Of a stretch of DNA of 33,630 nt, positions 1 through 7,763 are shown piece after piece. Numbering within the stretch: position 1 is the stretch's first letter; every line of letters starts with the position of its first letter. A program made the position numbers and the translations under genes. Location: positions 1-33,630 of the forward strand of contig NZ_ANHX01000044.1 in assembly GCF_000316035.1 (NCBI RefSeq), read 5' to 3'. The notes beneath the pieces were generated by a model, which searched no databases, was not told where the DNA came from, and worked only from the letters and a program-made list of their open reading frames with translations. Source of the DNA: Paenibacillus sp. PAMC 26794. GTDB taxonomy: Bacteria; Bacillota; Bacilli; Paenibacillales; Paenibacillaceae.

Positions 1-1421
1 CATGTCCACAACACGATTAACTTCCTCTTTACTCCAACCAAATTTTCAATTCTTTCGAAATATGCGCATCCGATGTGGAAGAACGTTAAATCGGTTCATC
101 CGAACGATGCAGACGTTGTTTAGTCATCCAGAGGCATCCATTGCTGAAGCCAGTAAGAATGCAGCGGAAGCGAAAGCCATCTACCGTTTATTACAGAATC
201 CGCAGTTGACCGAGGAAAACGTGCTGGAATCGTATCGGACAGAGACGCTACGTCAGATGAAACAAACGGAAGAGTCCGTGTTTTTGTGCGTCCAGGATAC
301 CACTGAAATTAAATACGGTAATCGAGAAAAAACGCCAGGACTTGGCGCCTACAATCGCAAGCAAACCAAAGGCTTGCTTGCGCATTCCGCATTGGTGCTT
401 ACCCCGTCCGGCCTCCCGCTTGGCCTCTTACATCAAAAAATTTGGGCACGGGATCTGGCGCTCAAAGCGGAACGGAAGGTCAGCCGCCCTTACGAACAGA
501 AGGAAAGCTACAAGTGGACTGAGGCCGCAAAAGCCAGTGTGCTCGGCCTCCCAGCAGATATGAAGCTCATTCACATAGGGGACCGGGAAGCCGATTTCTT
601 TGAATTTTTATACCACTTGCATGTTGATGAACAGTCCTATGTCGTAAGATCCATGCAAAATCGGATCACCGAAGCAGAAGGACTTTTCATGCAGGACGAA
701 GTGCGTAAACAGCCTTCCTCCGGGCAGATTACCGTTTCCCTCCCGCGAGATACGCGAAGTAGTGAAGCCGCTCGGGATACGACGCTGGAGATTCGTTTTC
801 TGACGGATACGGTACATGTACCGGCACACCTGAAACAAAAAGGGGCTGCGTATTCGCCTCTTCCCTGCACCCTGATTCATGCGTTGGAAACCACACCGCT
901 GGAAGGCGAAACACCGATTGAATGGTTTCTGCTCACGAATCTTACCGTGGCTACGGTAGACGATGCTCGTGAAAAAGTGGCATGGTACGTCCAACGTTGG
1001 AAAATTGAGCGGTTCCATTACATTTTAAAAAGTGGTTGCGAGATCGAAAAATTACAGGAGCGTGACGGTGAACGATTGCGTAAACTCATCCTGTTCTATT
1101 CCATAATCGCTGTACAACTCCAACAGATGACCTATCTCGTTCGGCAAAAGCCTGACGCTCCATGTACTTCGTTCATGGGTGACGAGGAATGGAAGGTTCT
1201 TTACCGTGTGGCCAACAAAACGAAAACACTCCCGTCCAAACCACCTACCCTGCGAGAAAGTGTGATCGCACTCGCCAAACTCGGTGGCTTTTTTGGGACG
1301 CAAAAGTGATGGCGATCCAGGAGCGAAGGTTCTTTGGAGGGGCCTCCAGGCCTTCCGTACCATCTTGGATAACTATCTTTATTTACTGTAAATTATTCCC
1401 TTCGTTGTGGGTCAAGCTTAG
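1..1421 (+). mobile_element. IS4-family (IS50/Tn5 group) insertion sequence, left end outside the window
   Basis: The element consists of one transposase gene and about 110 bases of non-coding sequence after it. A candidate right terminal repeat lies at 1405-1421 (TTGTGGGTCAAGCTTAG). It shares its first five bases and last two bases with the Tn5 outside-end type (TTGTG...AG) and about ten of 17 positions overall. The next nine bases (1422-1430, ATCGTAGAC) would be the target duplication if this group's usual 9-bp duplication applies. The left end and its duplication are not visible, so neither boundary can be confirmed from this window. Confidence 0.6.
2..1309 (+). CDS. IS4-family transposase (Tn5/IS50 group)
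   Basis: DDE transposase that would cut and join the ends of its own insertion sequence. The catalytic triad can be followed: D99 in the QDTT motif, D194 in GDREADFF, and E336 inside the IS4 signature Y-x2-R-x3-E-x6-K (Y329, R332, E336, K343). These sit close to the Tn5 transposase triad (D97, D188, E326). The 435-residue length is close to Tn5 transposase (476). The ATG used is the second base of the window, so a start further left cannot be excluded, and the first 40 residues resemble the family only loosely. The stop is intact and no internal frameshift is seen, so the enzyme may be functional. Family assignment is firm; activity is inference. Confidence 0.88.
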   Translation: MSTTRLTSSLLQPNFQFFRNMRIRCGRTLNRFIRTMQTLFSHPEASIAEASKNAAEAKAIYRLLQNPQLTEENVLESYRTETLRQMKQTEESVFLCVQDTTEIKYGNREKTPGLGAYNRKQTKGLLAHSALVLTPSGLPLGLLHQKIWARDLALKAERKVSRPYEQKESYKWTEAAKASVLGLPADMKLIHIGDREADFFEFLYHLHVDEQSYVVRSMQNRITEAEGLFMQDEVRKQPSSGQITVSLPRDTRSSEAARDTTLEIRFLTDTVHVPAHLKQKGAAYSPLPCTLIHALETTPLEGETPIEWFLLTNLTVATVDDAREKVAWYVQRWKIERFHYILKSGCEIEKLQERDGERLRKLILFYSIIAVQLQQMTYLVRQKPDAPCTSFMGDEEWKVLYRVANKTKTLPSKPPTLRESVIALAKLGGFFGTQK

Positions 1422-1426
1422 ATCGT

Positions 1427-1497
1427 AGACGCGTTATTCCTGCCTTTTAGATGCTTTCTCTGTTGTTTCCAGTCTTATTTGCGGGAATAACGCGTCT
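1427..1497. repeat. Inverted-repeat unit with 17-base arms
   Basis: Bases 1427-1443 and 1481-1497 are reverse complements at 16 of 17 positions (core GACGCGTTATTCC / GGAATAACGCGTC), with a 37-base spacer. The unit begins six bases after the presumed insertion-sequence end. It has no T-run and encodes nothing obvious. It may be a dispersed intergenic repeat that the insertion sequence landed next to; that needs a whole-genome search. Confidence 0.5.
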
Positions 1498-1538
1498 CAA
1501 GTTCGTTAGAATTGCATAACCACTATAAACGTCCAAAT

Positions 1539-1572
1539 AAGGTGCGCTGAGTTCGTTAGCGTATCTCACCTT
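1539..1572. repeat. Imperfect palindrome, possible intergenic repeat
   Basis: The outer arms AAGGTG (1539-1544) and CACCTT (1567-1572) enclose an inner CGCT/AGCG pairing and the word GAGTTCGTTAG. A near copy of that word is attached to the end of the preceding inverted repeat. There is no T-run, so it is not a typical terminator. Confidence 0.35.
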
Positions 1573-1612
1573 GCATTAGTTGAATGCTGGTGATTGGTGT
1601 CGCCTCTCCAGC

Positions 1613-1662
1613 AACTTAAAAACTCACCCTCCATGCACGCATGAAGGGTGAGTTTTTAAGTT
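1613..1662. terminator. Intrinsic terminator, 18-bp perfect stem
   Basis: The arms 1613-1630 and 1645-1662 are perfectly complementary around a 14-base loop that can itself pair ATGC/GCAT. On the minus strand the stem ends in a T-containing run, which fits termination of the SLH gene that stops at 1723. The symmetrical A/T ends mean it may work in both directions. Confidence 0.8.
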
Positions 1663-1722
1663 AAGCTATATTCTGTTCATTGACGTTGTGCTTAGCGCAA
1701 GTTCGATATCTCAAAGAATAGT

Positions 1723-2646
1723 TTACTTACCAGAAGGTTGAGCTTCTGCTGTATACCCTGTTGGGATATCCGTTTCTGCAGTCACATTTGTGATAACCAT
1801 CGGATACATCATGTCTGGATCAGGTTGAATAATGGAATAGAGCACGATCGCGCGTCCATCCTTCTCCAATTTCACATCATCAATCTTCAATCCATAACCA
1901 GGGTGCGGCATTTCAGCACTGAGTTTAACTTTGGTTGTTTTGTCATCAACCTTCGTCGTTGTTACTTCAGGTACAATCGCTTGTTGGCCTTCACCAGGAT
2001 TGGTTGGAGCTGGCTCTGTCGAGCCGCCATTGCCGTGTTTATCCACATATTCAAGTGCATTGAAGATCATGCTTGCAGCCTCCATACGGGTAAGCGACTG
2101 ATCTGGACGGAAATTCCCGTCCTTATCCAGTTCAATGATGTTCATGTTCAGTAAGTTCTGGACCGCAGATTTGGCGTCCTTACCGATTTTATTTTCGTCC
2201 TTAATATCATTATACCGTAGGATTACCGGATAATTCCCGGTTGTGTTAATCCCTTCATGTAGCAAAGTGACAAACAGTTCACGCGTCATCTTGCCCTGCG
2301 GGTTCACTTCAACCGGAATGGACAGTCCATTCTGAGTAGCGGCTTGAACAGCGTCAGCATACCAAGTGTCCGGACTGATTTTATTCTGAGCGGATGCTTC
2401 CGCAAATTCATTTTTCAGACCAAATGCATTCACAATCAGTTGAACACCCTGTGGCTCGGACAATGCAAGATCTGGACGGAACAGATCCGCCGTTACTCCG
2501 TTAACAATGCCTTTTGATTTCAATGAATCCACAACCGACTTCTGACCTTCATCCTTCACATCTGTGAAAGCAAATACCGATGCACCTCCTGCTGTCAAAG
2601 AAACGCAGAGCGCAAGCGTTGCAACCAATCCTTTTTTATGTTTCAT
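1723..2646 (-). CDS. Secreted S-layer-homology domain protein with PrcB-like C-terminus
   Basis: Predicted cell-surface protein of 307 residues. Residues 1-27 form a signal peptide (KHKK start, then a hydrophobic core ending near FAF). Three SLH-type repeats follow, at about 28-80, 93-140 and 146-203. The third is the clearest (FRPDQSLTRMEAASMI). SLH domains bind pyruvylated secondary cell-wall polymer and hold proteins on the wall. After a proline-rich linker (210-222), residues 225-302 resemble the PrcB C-terminal beta domain, a weaker match. The start is the ATG after GGAGGTG with seven bases between. The gene stands alone, ends at a strong hairpin and has a possible ECF-type promoter upstream. 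The first two repeats are divergent. Confidence 0.85.
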   Translation of the reverse strand: MKHKKGLVATLALCVSLTAGGASVFAFTDVKDEGQKSVVDSLKSKGIVNGVTADLFRPDLALSEPQGVQLIVNAFGLKNEFAEASAQNKISPDTWYADAVQAATQNGLSIPVEVNPQGKMTRELFVTLLHEGINTTGNYPVILRYNDIKDENKIGKDAKSAVQNLLNMNIIELDKDGNFRPDQSLTRMEAASMIFNALEYVDKHGNGGSTEPAPTNPGEGQQAIVPEVTTTKVDDKTTKVKLSAEMPHPGYGLKIDDVKLEKDGRAIVLYSIIQPDPDMMYPMVITNVTAETDIPTGYTAEAQPSGK

Positions 2647-3006
2647 TTCCTGGCACCTCCATATGATTAGTAAAGCCTATTTTTTACCTCTTCATTCCTA
2701 CAGACGGGGTATCCGTAGAAAATGTTTCAGTAATTTCGACATCTGGTGAATACAACACGAGAACACGGCATAGAACCCTTCTCCGCGTTCACTAGTCCAA
2801 GCCACCAGCTTTTGCTAACTGGCTTCGTTGACATCCCATCGGATTAGCGCAAAAATAAGAATAGAGAAATCTATCGGATGACGGATAAACAGCGAACCGG
2901 ATCGCATACAGTAAGAGGGCACGACGCGCTAATAACAGGTGTCGGCCCTTTTCTTGACTCCACCTGCTGAACTGACTTCACCTATACCAAAAGGAGAACA
3001 ACGCTT
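2647..3006. other. Divergent intergenic region, 360 bases
   Basis: This separates the minus-strand SLH gene from the plus-strand ABC exporter genes. Apart from the ECF-like promoter reading left, it holds no recognisable gene. A TTGACT at 2954-2959 has no acceptable -10 partner before the AAAGGAG ribosome binding site (2990-2996), so the exporter promoter is not resolved. Confidence 0.4.
2703..2729 (-). promoter_or_regulatory. Possible ECF sigma (SigM/SigW-like) promoter for the SLH gene
   Basis: Read on the minus strand there is TGAAAC (2729-2724), 17 bases, then CGTC (2706-2703), 57 bases before the ATG. This matches the -35 and -10 words used by Bacillus envelope-stress ECF sigma factors. 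An envelope protein is a sensible target. Short motifs occur by chance, so this is only a candidate. Confidence 0.35.
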
Positions 3007-4749
3007 ATGTCCAAGAAAGGATTACTTCGCGGTTATGTTGTGTCGAACTGGCCTGTCTATCTGGTTGCTGTTCTTCTAATTATTGCCTCCAATGTCGGGC
3101 AGGCATCCTTGCCCCGCATACTCGGCAGCTTCACGGATCAGTTGATGCAGAACACGCTTCAGATGCAGACGGTCGTAAGGTACAGCCTGTCCCTTCTGGC
3201 TATTTCCATCGGGTATAATCTGCTGTTCGGTACCGGGCAATTCATGATTATGAAGCTGGGTCGACGCTTCGAATTCATGACGCGTGAGCGTATATTCAGT
3301 AAGTTTTCTGAACTTAGCGAACATTATTTCTCCAAACAGGGGAACGGAAAACTGCTCAGTTATGTCATGAATGACGTTACTTCCGTACGTGAAGCGATAT
3401 CCAATGGCGTGACGCTCATGACCAATGCCACCTTCCTGCTGTTGTCCTGCATTGTCATGATGCTGCTTAGCGGGATTCCGTTGACGCTCATTTTAATCAG
3501 TGTTGTTCCTTTGCTGGCGATTCCATTTCTGGTTGTGTTTTTTGGTCCGCGGATTCGCAAGCGCTCTCGCGACGTGCAGGAAGCTCTTGCAACCATGACG
3601 GAATCGGCGGAAGAGCAGCTGGGCGGCATTCGCGTAACCAAGACATTTGCCATCGAAGACAGTGCTCGTGCACGCTTTGGAACTACCGTCGATGCAATCA
3701 AGAGCAAACAGCTTCGTCTGGTTCGTCTGTCTTCGTTGTTTCAAGCCTTGCTACCACTGCTGGGAGCTATCTCATTGGTCGTTTCTCTGCTTGTCGGAGG
3801 TATTATGACCATGCAGAATTCTATTACACTCGGGAGTTTTGTCGCCTTAACCTTATATCTGCGCATGATCATGGGGCCGCTTCAACAGATCGGCAATGTT
3901 ATTAATACTGTTCAGCGCTCAGGCGCTTCACTGGAGCGGGTGAATGACCTGCTCAGCGAAGTAGCGGATGTGCGTGAAATTCCTGAAGCCACAGCGCTCC
4001 AAACCGTACAAAATATCACCATGGAGAATCTAACCTTCTCCTATCCTGGCAGTTCATCTCCTGCTCTCAAAAACATTCAACTCAATATCCGTGCCGGGCG
4101 AACGGTCGGTATTGTAGGCAAGACCGGCTCAGGTAAAAGTACCCTCGTTAAGCTATTGCTGCGTACATATGAAGCACCTGAAGGAACGATTCGCATCAAT
4201 GGTACCGATATTCGGCAGCTGTCGCTGGAAAGTCTAAGATCGCGCATCGCCTATGTCCCTCAGGATGGATTCCTGTTTAGTACCACCATCCGGGATAACA
4301 TCGCATTCAGCGACCGGGAAGTATCGCTGGATACAGTGGAACATAGTGCACGGCAAGCCATGATCTACGACAATATTGTCCGTTTTCCTGATCGCTTCGA
4401 TACACTGCTTGGCGAACGTGGACTCACCTTGTCTGGTGGACAGCGTCAGCGAACCAGTCTTGCAAGAGGACTGATCAAACAAGCACAGTTACTTATTCTG
4501 GATGACAGCATGAGCGCGGTTGATGCCGTCACCGAGAGTGGTATTCTGCGCAGTTTGCGCCAGATCGGCAAGGGCAAGACTACATTGATTATCTCTCATC
4601 GCATCAGCGCGGTCCGTCATGCGGACGATATTATCGTTCTGGATGAAGGGCGAGTCGCTGAGCAGGGAACACATGCGCAGTTGATGGCTGCCAAGGGGTT
4701 ATATGCGGCCACCTACCGTTTGCAGGAGGAGGGATTACATCATGTCTAA
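3007..4749 (+). CDS. ABC exporter half-transporter with degenerate catalytic site (YheI/BmrC-like)
   Basis: Exporter of 580 residues with a six-helix membrane domain (about 15-310) fused to an ATPase domain (about 335-575). Walker A is GKTGSGKS starting at 371, the Q-loop is in YVPQDGF, the signature LSGGQ starts at 475, Walker B is LILDD with D499 and D500, and the switch histidine is H531. The residue after the Walker B aspartate, normally the catalytic glutamate, is aspartate (D500). That is the hallmark of the degenerate subunit of heterodimeric exporters such as BmrC/BmrD and TM287/288. The start follows AAAGGAG. It overlaps the partner gene by eight bases, which implies coupled translation. 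The likely role is drug or lipid-like substrate export; the substrate is unknown. Confidence 0.9.
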   Translation: MSKKGLLRGYVVSNWPVYLVAVLLIIASNVGQASLPRILGSFTDQLMQNTLQMQTVVRYSLSLLAISIGYNLLFGTGQFMIMKLGRRFEFMTRERIFSKFSELSEHYFSKQGNGKLLSYVMNDVTSVREAISNGVTLMTNATFLLLSCIVMMLLSGIPLTLILISVVPLLAIPFLVVFFGPRIRKRSRDVQEALATMTESAEEQLGGIRVTKTFAIEDSARARFGTTVDAIKSKQLRLVRLSSLFQALLPLLGAISLVVSLLVGGIMTMQNSITLGSFVALTLYLRMIMGPLQQIGNVINTVQRSGASLERVNDLLSEVADVREIPEATALQTVQNITMENLTFSYPGSSSPALKNIQLNIRAGRTVGIVGKTGSGKSTLVKLLLRTYEAPEGTIRINGTDIRQLSLESLRSRIAYVPQDGFLFSTTIRDNIAFSDREVSLDTVEHSARQAMIYDNIVRFPDRFDTLLGERGLTLSGGQRQRTSLARGLIKQAQLLILDDSMSAVDAVTESGILRSLRQIGKGKTTLIISHRISAVRHADDIIVLDEGRVAEQGTHAQLMAAKGLYAATYRLQEEGLHHV

Positions 4750-6559
4750 CGCTAACCCTGAACTTCACCCAGATGCAGAAGACGATCAGAGTAAACGAAC
4801 TTCGTTTAAGGCGATGATGGCATACGCCAAACCGCATAAATGGGCATTTGCCGGTATCTTCTTCTGCTCACTGCTTGGCATATCAGCAGATCTGCTGCAA
4901 CCCTATCTGGTGAAGATCGCCATCGATGATCATCTGGCCGTGGGCCAGACCAGTGTGGGCTTTCTCGTTCAGCTCGCAGCCATCTTTCTCGGGCTGGCTG
5001 TCATCAGTTTTATTTTTACCTATATCCAGAATAATCTGTTGCAGCATGTGGGACAGAACATTGTATCCCGGATCAGAAAAGACCTGTTTAAGCATATCTC
5101 CAAAATGTCCATGTCTTTCTTTGACCGTTTTCATATCGGCAGTCTGGTCACAAACGTATCCAGTGATACGGAGACCATCAGCAGCTTTTTCACTCAAGTA
5201 CTGCTCAGTCTGATTCGAGATGGCATGATGCTGGTGCTCATTATCGTCTTTATGTTCCAGCTTGATCCTGTTCTCGCGACATACTCCCTGATCGTTCTGC
5301 CTGTCATTGCGGTGGTTGCGGTATTATTCCGCAGTCGACTGCGGAAAGCTTATCAAAATGCTCGTACCCGGCTTTCCCGTTTGATCGCATTTACGGCAGA
5401 GAATTTGTCCGGCATGTTCTTGATTCAGGCTTTTCACCAGGAAGAAGAACAGAAGAAACGTTTCTCGGAACAGAATGCGCTCCATCTGAAAGCCAACATT
5501 GCTCAAGCCCGCTCCAATGTCATATTCAACCGGACGTTTGATATCCTTGGCAATGCAGCACTGGTCATGATGGTCTGGCTTGGAGGTCGCGCCGTACTGG
5601 GTGAGTCCCTGCAAGTCGGGGTATTGTATGCGTTTATCAGCTATATCCGCCAGTTCTTTCAACCGATTAACCAGATTACGATGCAATGGAATACATTCCA
5701 GTCCACGACCGTATCGATGGATCGCATCTGGAACATTCTGAATACGCGGCCTGAAGTTGCTGATCCCAAACCCGGGATGGCCTCCTCGCTTGAACCACAA
5801 AATGTGATGGGCCAGATTGATTTTAATGATGTGTCGTTTGGTTATCGGGCAGACCGGCCTTTGATCCAGCAGATGAACCTGCACCTCTATCCGGGTGAAA
5901 TGGTAGGTATCGTGGGCACAACAGGCGCTGGCAAAAGCACCCTGATCTCCCTGCTCAATCGCTTCTATGATGTAGACAAGGGCAGTATCGAGATTGACGG
6001 TACAGATATCCGGCATCTGCCGCAGGCTAAGCTTCATCGGATCGTGGGTCTGATTCAACAGGAACCCTTCCTGTTCTCCGGTTCCATTATTGATAATGTG
6101 AGAATGTTTCGTGAGGATATTACGCGAGAGCAGGCGATTAAGGCCTGCCGGTTTGTCGGAGCACATGCGATGATTTCACGTTTGCCTCAAGGATATGATA
6201 CACATCTATCCGAACGCGGAAGCGGACTATCCGCCGGGGAGAGGCAGTTGATTTCATTTGCCCGAATTGTGGTGTTCCAGCCCCGAGTGCTCATCCTGGA
6301 TGAAGCAACGGCCAATCTGGACTCACACACGGAGCAGCTCGTGCAGCATGCGCTGGAATCAGTATCCCAGGGACGCACAACTATTGTCATTGCTCATCGC
6401 CTGTCCACAGTGATGCATGCCGATCGAATTCTGGTGATGGAGAATGGGGAGATTGTGGAGGAAGGACCGCACCAGGAACTAATCGCAGCCAAAGGCGTGT
6501 ATGCAGAATTGTACACCCATGCGCGTGATGCAGGTAAAAATTCAGCTATATCAGGGTAA
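4742..6559 (+). CDS. ABC exporter half-transporter with canonical catalytic glutamate (YheH/BmrD-like)
   Basis: The 605-residue partner of the preceding gene, with a membrane domain at about 20-335 and an ATPase domain at about 360-595. Walker A is GTTGAGKS at 392-399, Walker B is LILDE with E521 as catalytic base, and the switch histidine is H552. Its signature is LSAGE (from 496) instead of LSGGQ. In heterodimeric exporters the degenerate ATP site pairs the altered Walker B of one subunit with an altered signature of the other, exactly the combination seen here. The ATG at 4742 was chosen because AGGAGG lies at 4724-4729 and it overlaps the previous stop. An upstream in-frame ATG at 4703 has no such site. 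The YheH protein of Bacillus has a longer N-terminus, so the symbol is left empty. Confidence 0.9.
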   Translation: MSNANPELHPDAEDDQSKRTSFKAMMAYAKPHKWAFAGIFFCSLLGISADLLQPYLVKIAIDDHLAVGQTSVGFLVQLAAIFLGLAVISFIFTYIQNNLLQHVGQNIVSRIRKDLFKHISKMSMSFFDRFHIGSLVTNVSSDTETISSFFTQVLLSLIRDGMMLVLIIVFMFQLDPVLATYSLIVLPVIAVVAVLFRSRLRKAYQNARTRLSRLIAFTAENLSGMFLIQAFHQEEEQKKRFSEQNALHLKANIAQARSNVIFNRTFDILGNAALVMMVWLGGRAVLGESLQVGVLYAFISYIRQFFQPINQITMQWNTFQSTTVSMDRIWNILNTRPEVADPKPGMASSLEPQNVMGQIDFNDVSFGYRADRPLIQQMNLHLYPGEMVGIVGTTGAGKSTLISLLNRFYDVDKGSIEIDGTDIRHLPQAKLHRIVGLIQQEPFLFSGSIIDNVRMFREDITREQAIKACRFVGAHAMISRLPQGYDTHLSERGSGLSAGERQLISFARIVVFQPRVLILDEATANLDSHTEQLVQHALESVSQGRTTIVIAHRLSTVMHADRILVMENGEIVEEGPHQELIAAKGVYAELYTHARDAGKNSAISG

Positions 6560-6591
6560 TGAACCTGAGTTATAGTAAATACAGAACGTTG

Positions 6592-6625
6592 AACATGCCG
6601 CTCTGCTCATGCAGGCGGCACGTTT
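6592..6625 (+). terminator. Hairpin after the ABC exporter operon, weak terminator
   Basis: AACATGCCGC near 6592 pairs with GCGGCACGTT near 6615, with one G-T type pair and a short loop. Only three T residues follow, so termination may be partial and some transcripts may continue into the small membrane protein gene at 6664. Confidence 0.4.
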
Positions 6626-6663
6626 GGCATATCGATCAGCATTGTTAATTAGGAGGAACATTT

Positions 6664-7164
6664 ATGCAACAACCTGAAACACCCAAGCGGGACCATCAGC
6701 AGATTCATTACCGACGCAGCACAGCTCTGTGGAAAGGATGTCTATGCTTCCTTTTCCTTCTCTTGTGCGTGAGCTTATTATGGATTATCGTAGACGGACA
6801 AGCCGAAAGACTGGAGACGATATACTATTCCATCGCAGCCGTGCTGGGTATGTGGTTGATCGGACCGCTATTCTTCATGTTCGTGTCACGACTAGCCAGA
6901 ACCCCTGCCGTGTTGTTATCCTGGGATGATGATGCGTTGAGCACGGGCAAACGGAAGATTGCTTGGAGCCAGATTCGCAAAGTTGAACTCGCCTCACCTG
7001 CCCGCAGCAAGTGGCTCCTGTCTGCTTCTCCCATGTTTGTCCTGTACTTGAAGGACGGCACACGGTCTCATATTCAGACAGATCATCTGCTGAGCAAAAA
7101 AGAGCTGAACCAGGCTGTGACTTTGCTTCAGGAGACTTTGCAGGAACAGCAGCAAGCTCTTTGA
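6664..7164 (+). CDS. Small two-helix membrane protein, STM3941-like
   Basis: Protein of 166 residues with two hydrophobic segments (about 24-45 and 55-78), then a cytoplasmic-looking domain of short beta strands. A tryptophan-centred segment (KIAWSQIRKVEL, from about 98) and LYLKDGTRSHIQ resemble the PH-like domain of STM3941-family and bacterial PH-domain membrane proteins. The start follows AGGAGG (6651-6656) at good distance. It lies downstream of the ABC exporter operon on the same strand, with a weak hairpin between. Function unknown; a link to the exporter is only positional. Confidence 0.7.
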   Translation: MQQPETPKRDHQQIHYRRSTALWKGCLCFLFLLLCVSLLWIIVDGQAERLETIYYSIAAVLGMWLIGPLFFMFVSRLARTPAVLLSWDDDALSTGKRKIAWSQIRKVELASPARSKWLLSASPMFVLYLKDGTRSHIQTDHLLSKKELNQAVTLLQETLQEQQQAL

Positions 7165-7200
7165 GTACCGGGATGGATGAGAGGGCAAGTTCCCCACACA

Positions 7201-7632
7201 TCACTGTGATTTCTCAACACCTATGGACAGGCTGACTTTGTAATTGCCGTAAGGTAGCAATGCTTCAAGCAGTTGGCCAAGCTGCTCTGTGGTGCCAGTC
7301 TGCACTCTCATCAGATAACAGCCTTCTCCGCTGACACGATGGACTTCAACGATGTCCTCACGTTCAGCAATGAATGTACGAAAGGCGGCATGACTGTCGC
7401 CCGAGTTCAAGAAAACCGTGACAAATGCCTGTAGGCCGAGGCCAAGGCGTTCCAGGTTCCATTTTACCGTGTAGCCTTCGATTACACCCAGATCTTGCAG
7501 CTTGCGCACTCTTGCACCGACGGCCTGTCCTGTGAGATGAACCTCTTCACCGATCTCTTTGTGAGAACGTTTGGCATCCTGAATCAGGATCTGCAAAATA
7601 CGTATATCCGTGTCATCTATGATTTCATTCAT
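7201..7632 (-). CDS. Lrp/AsnC-family transcriptional regulator
   Basis: Regulator of 143 residues with the usual family layout. The N-terminal winged helix-turn-helix covers about residues 5-60 (DDTDIRILQILIQDAKRS, then recognition region TGQAVGARVRKL). A C-terminal RAM/AsnC ligand-binding domain covers about 68-138. Members bind amino acids or related small molecules and often control the adjacent divergent gene. Here that neighbour is the metallo-hydrolase gene, 131 bases away, with symmetric sequence between them. The ribosome binding site is weak (AAAGGATTG, distant). Family certain, ligand unknown. Confidence 0.88.
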   Translation of the reverse strand: MNEIIDDTDIRILQILIQDAKRSHKEIGEEVHLTGQAVGARVRKLQDLGVIEGYTVKWNLERLGLGLQAFVTVFLNSGDSHAAFRTFIAEREDIVEVHRVSGEGCYLMRVQTGTTEQLGQLLEALLPYGNYKVSLSIGVEKSQ

Positions 7633-7706
7633 CTTGCTTCAGCAATCCTTTCACGGTGAAATTAGCGCGGCCTAATTCCATTCATCATGTTATGTACGCC
7701 GTTAAA

Positions 7707-7747
7707 CGGGTTGTATACCATATAGGGTAATACTATTCAACAACCCG
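7707..7747. promoter_or_regulatory. Possible operator between the Lrp-type regulator and hydrolase genes
   Basis: CGGGTTG (7707-7713) and CAACCCG (7741-7747) form a 7-bp inverted repeat. Inside it, TACC (7715-7718) and GGTA (7725-7728) form a second dyad sharing the same centre region. The outer right arm overlaps the hydrolase ribosome binding site region, so a bound protein could block expression. Lrp proteins bind degenerate dyads. Assignment is inference from position and symmetry. Confidence 0.35.
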
Positions 7748-7763
7748 AAGGAGTGCAAATATA

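Larger units (their letters stand above)
1310..1722. other. Gene-free stretch of 413 bases with repeats and a terminator
   Basis: No open frame here has a ribosome binding site or recognisable protein. The stretch holds the right end of the insertion sequence, a 71-base inverted-repeat unit (1427-1497), a second imperfect hairpin (1539-1572) and a strong hairpin (1613-1662) serving the minus-strand SLH gene. The ten-base word AGTTCGTTAG occurs twice, at 1500-1509 and 1550-1559. Confidence 0.6.

Noticed and set aside
2954..2988. Promoter for the ABC exporter (TTGACT ... TATACC)
   Set aside because: The spacer is 23 bases and the -10 would touch the ribosome binding site.
5324..6166. 280-residue minus-strand open frame inside the second ABC gene
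   Set aside because: Shadow of the ABC transporter ATPase domain; the sense strand carries all expected motifs.
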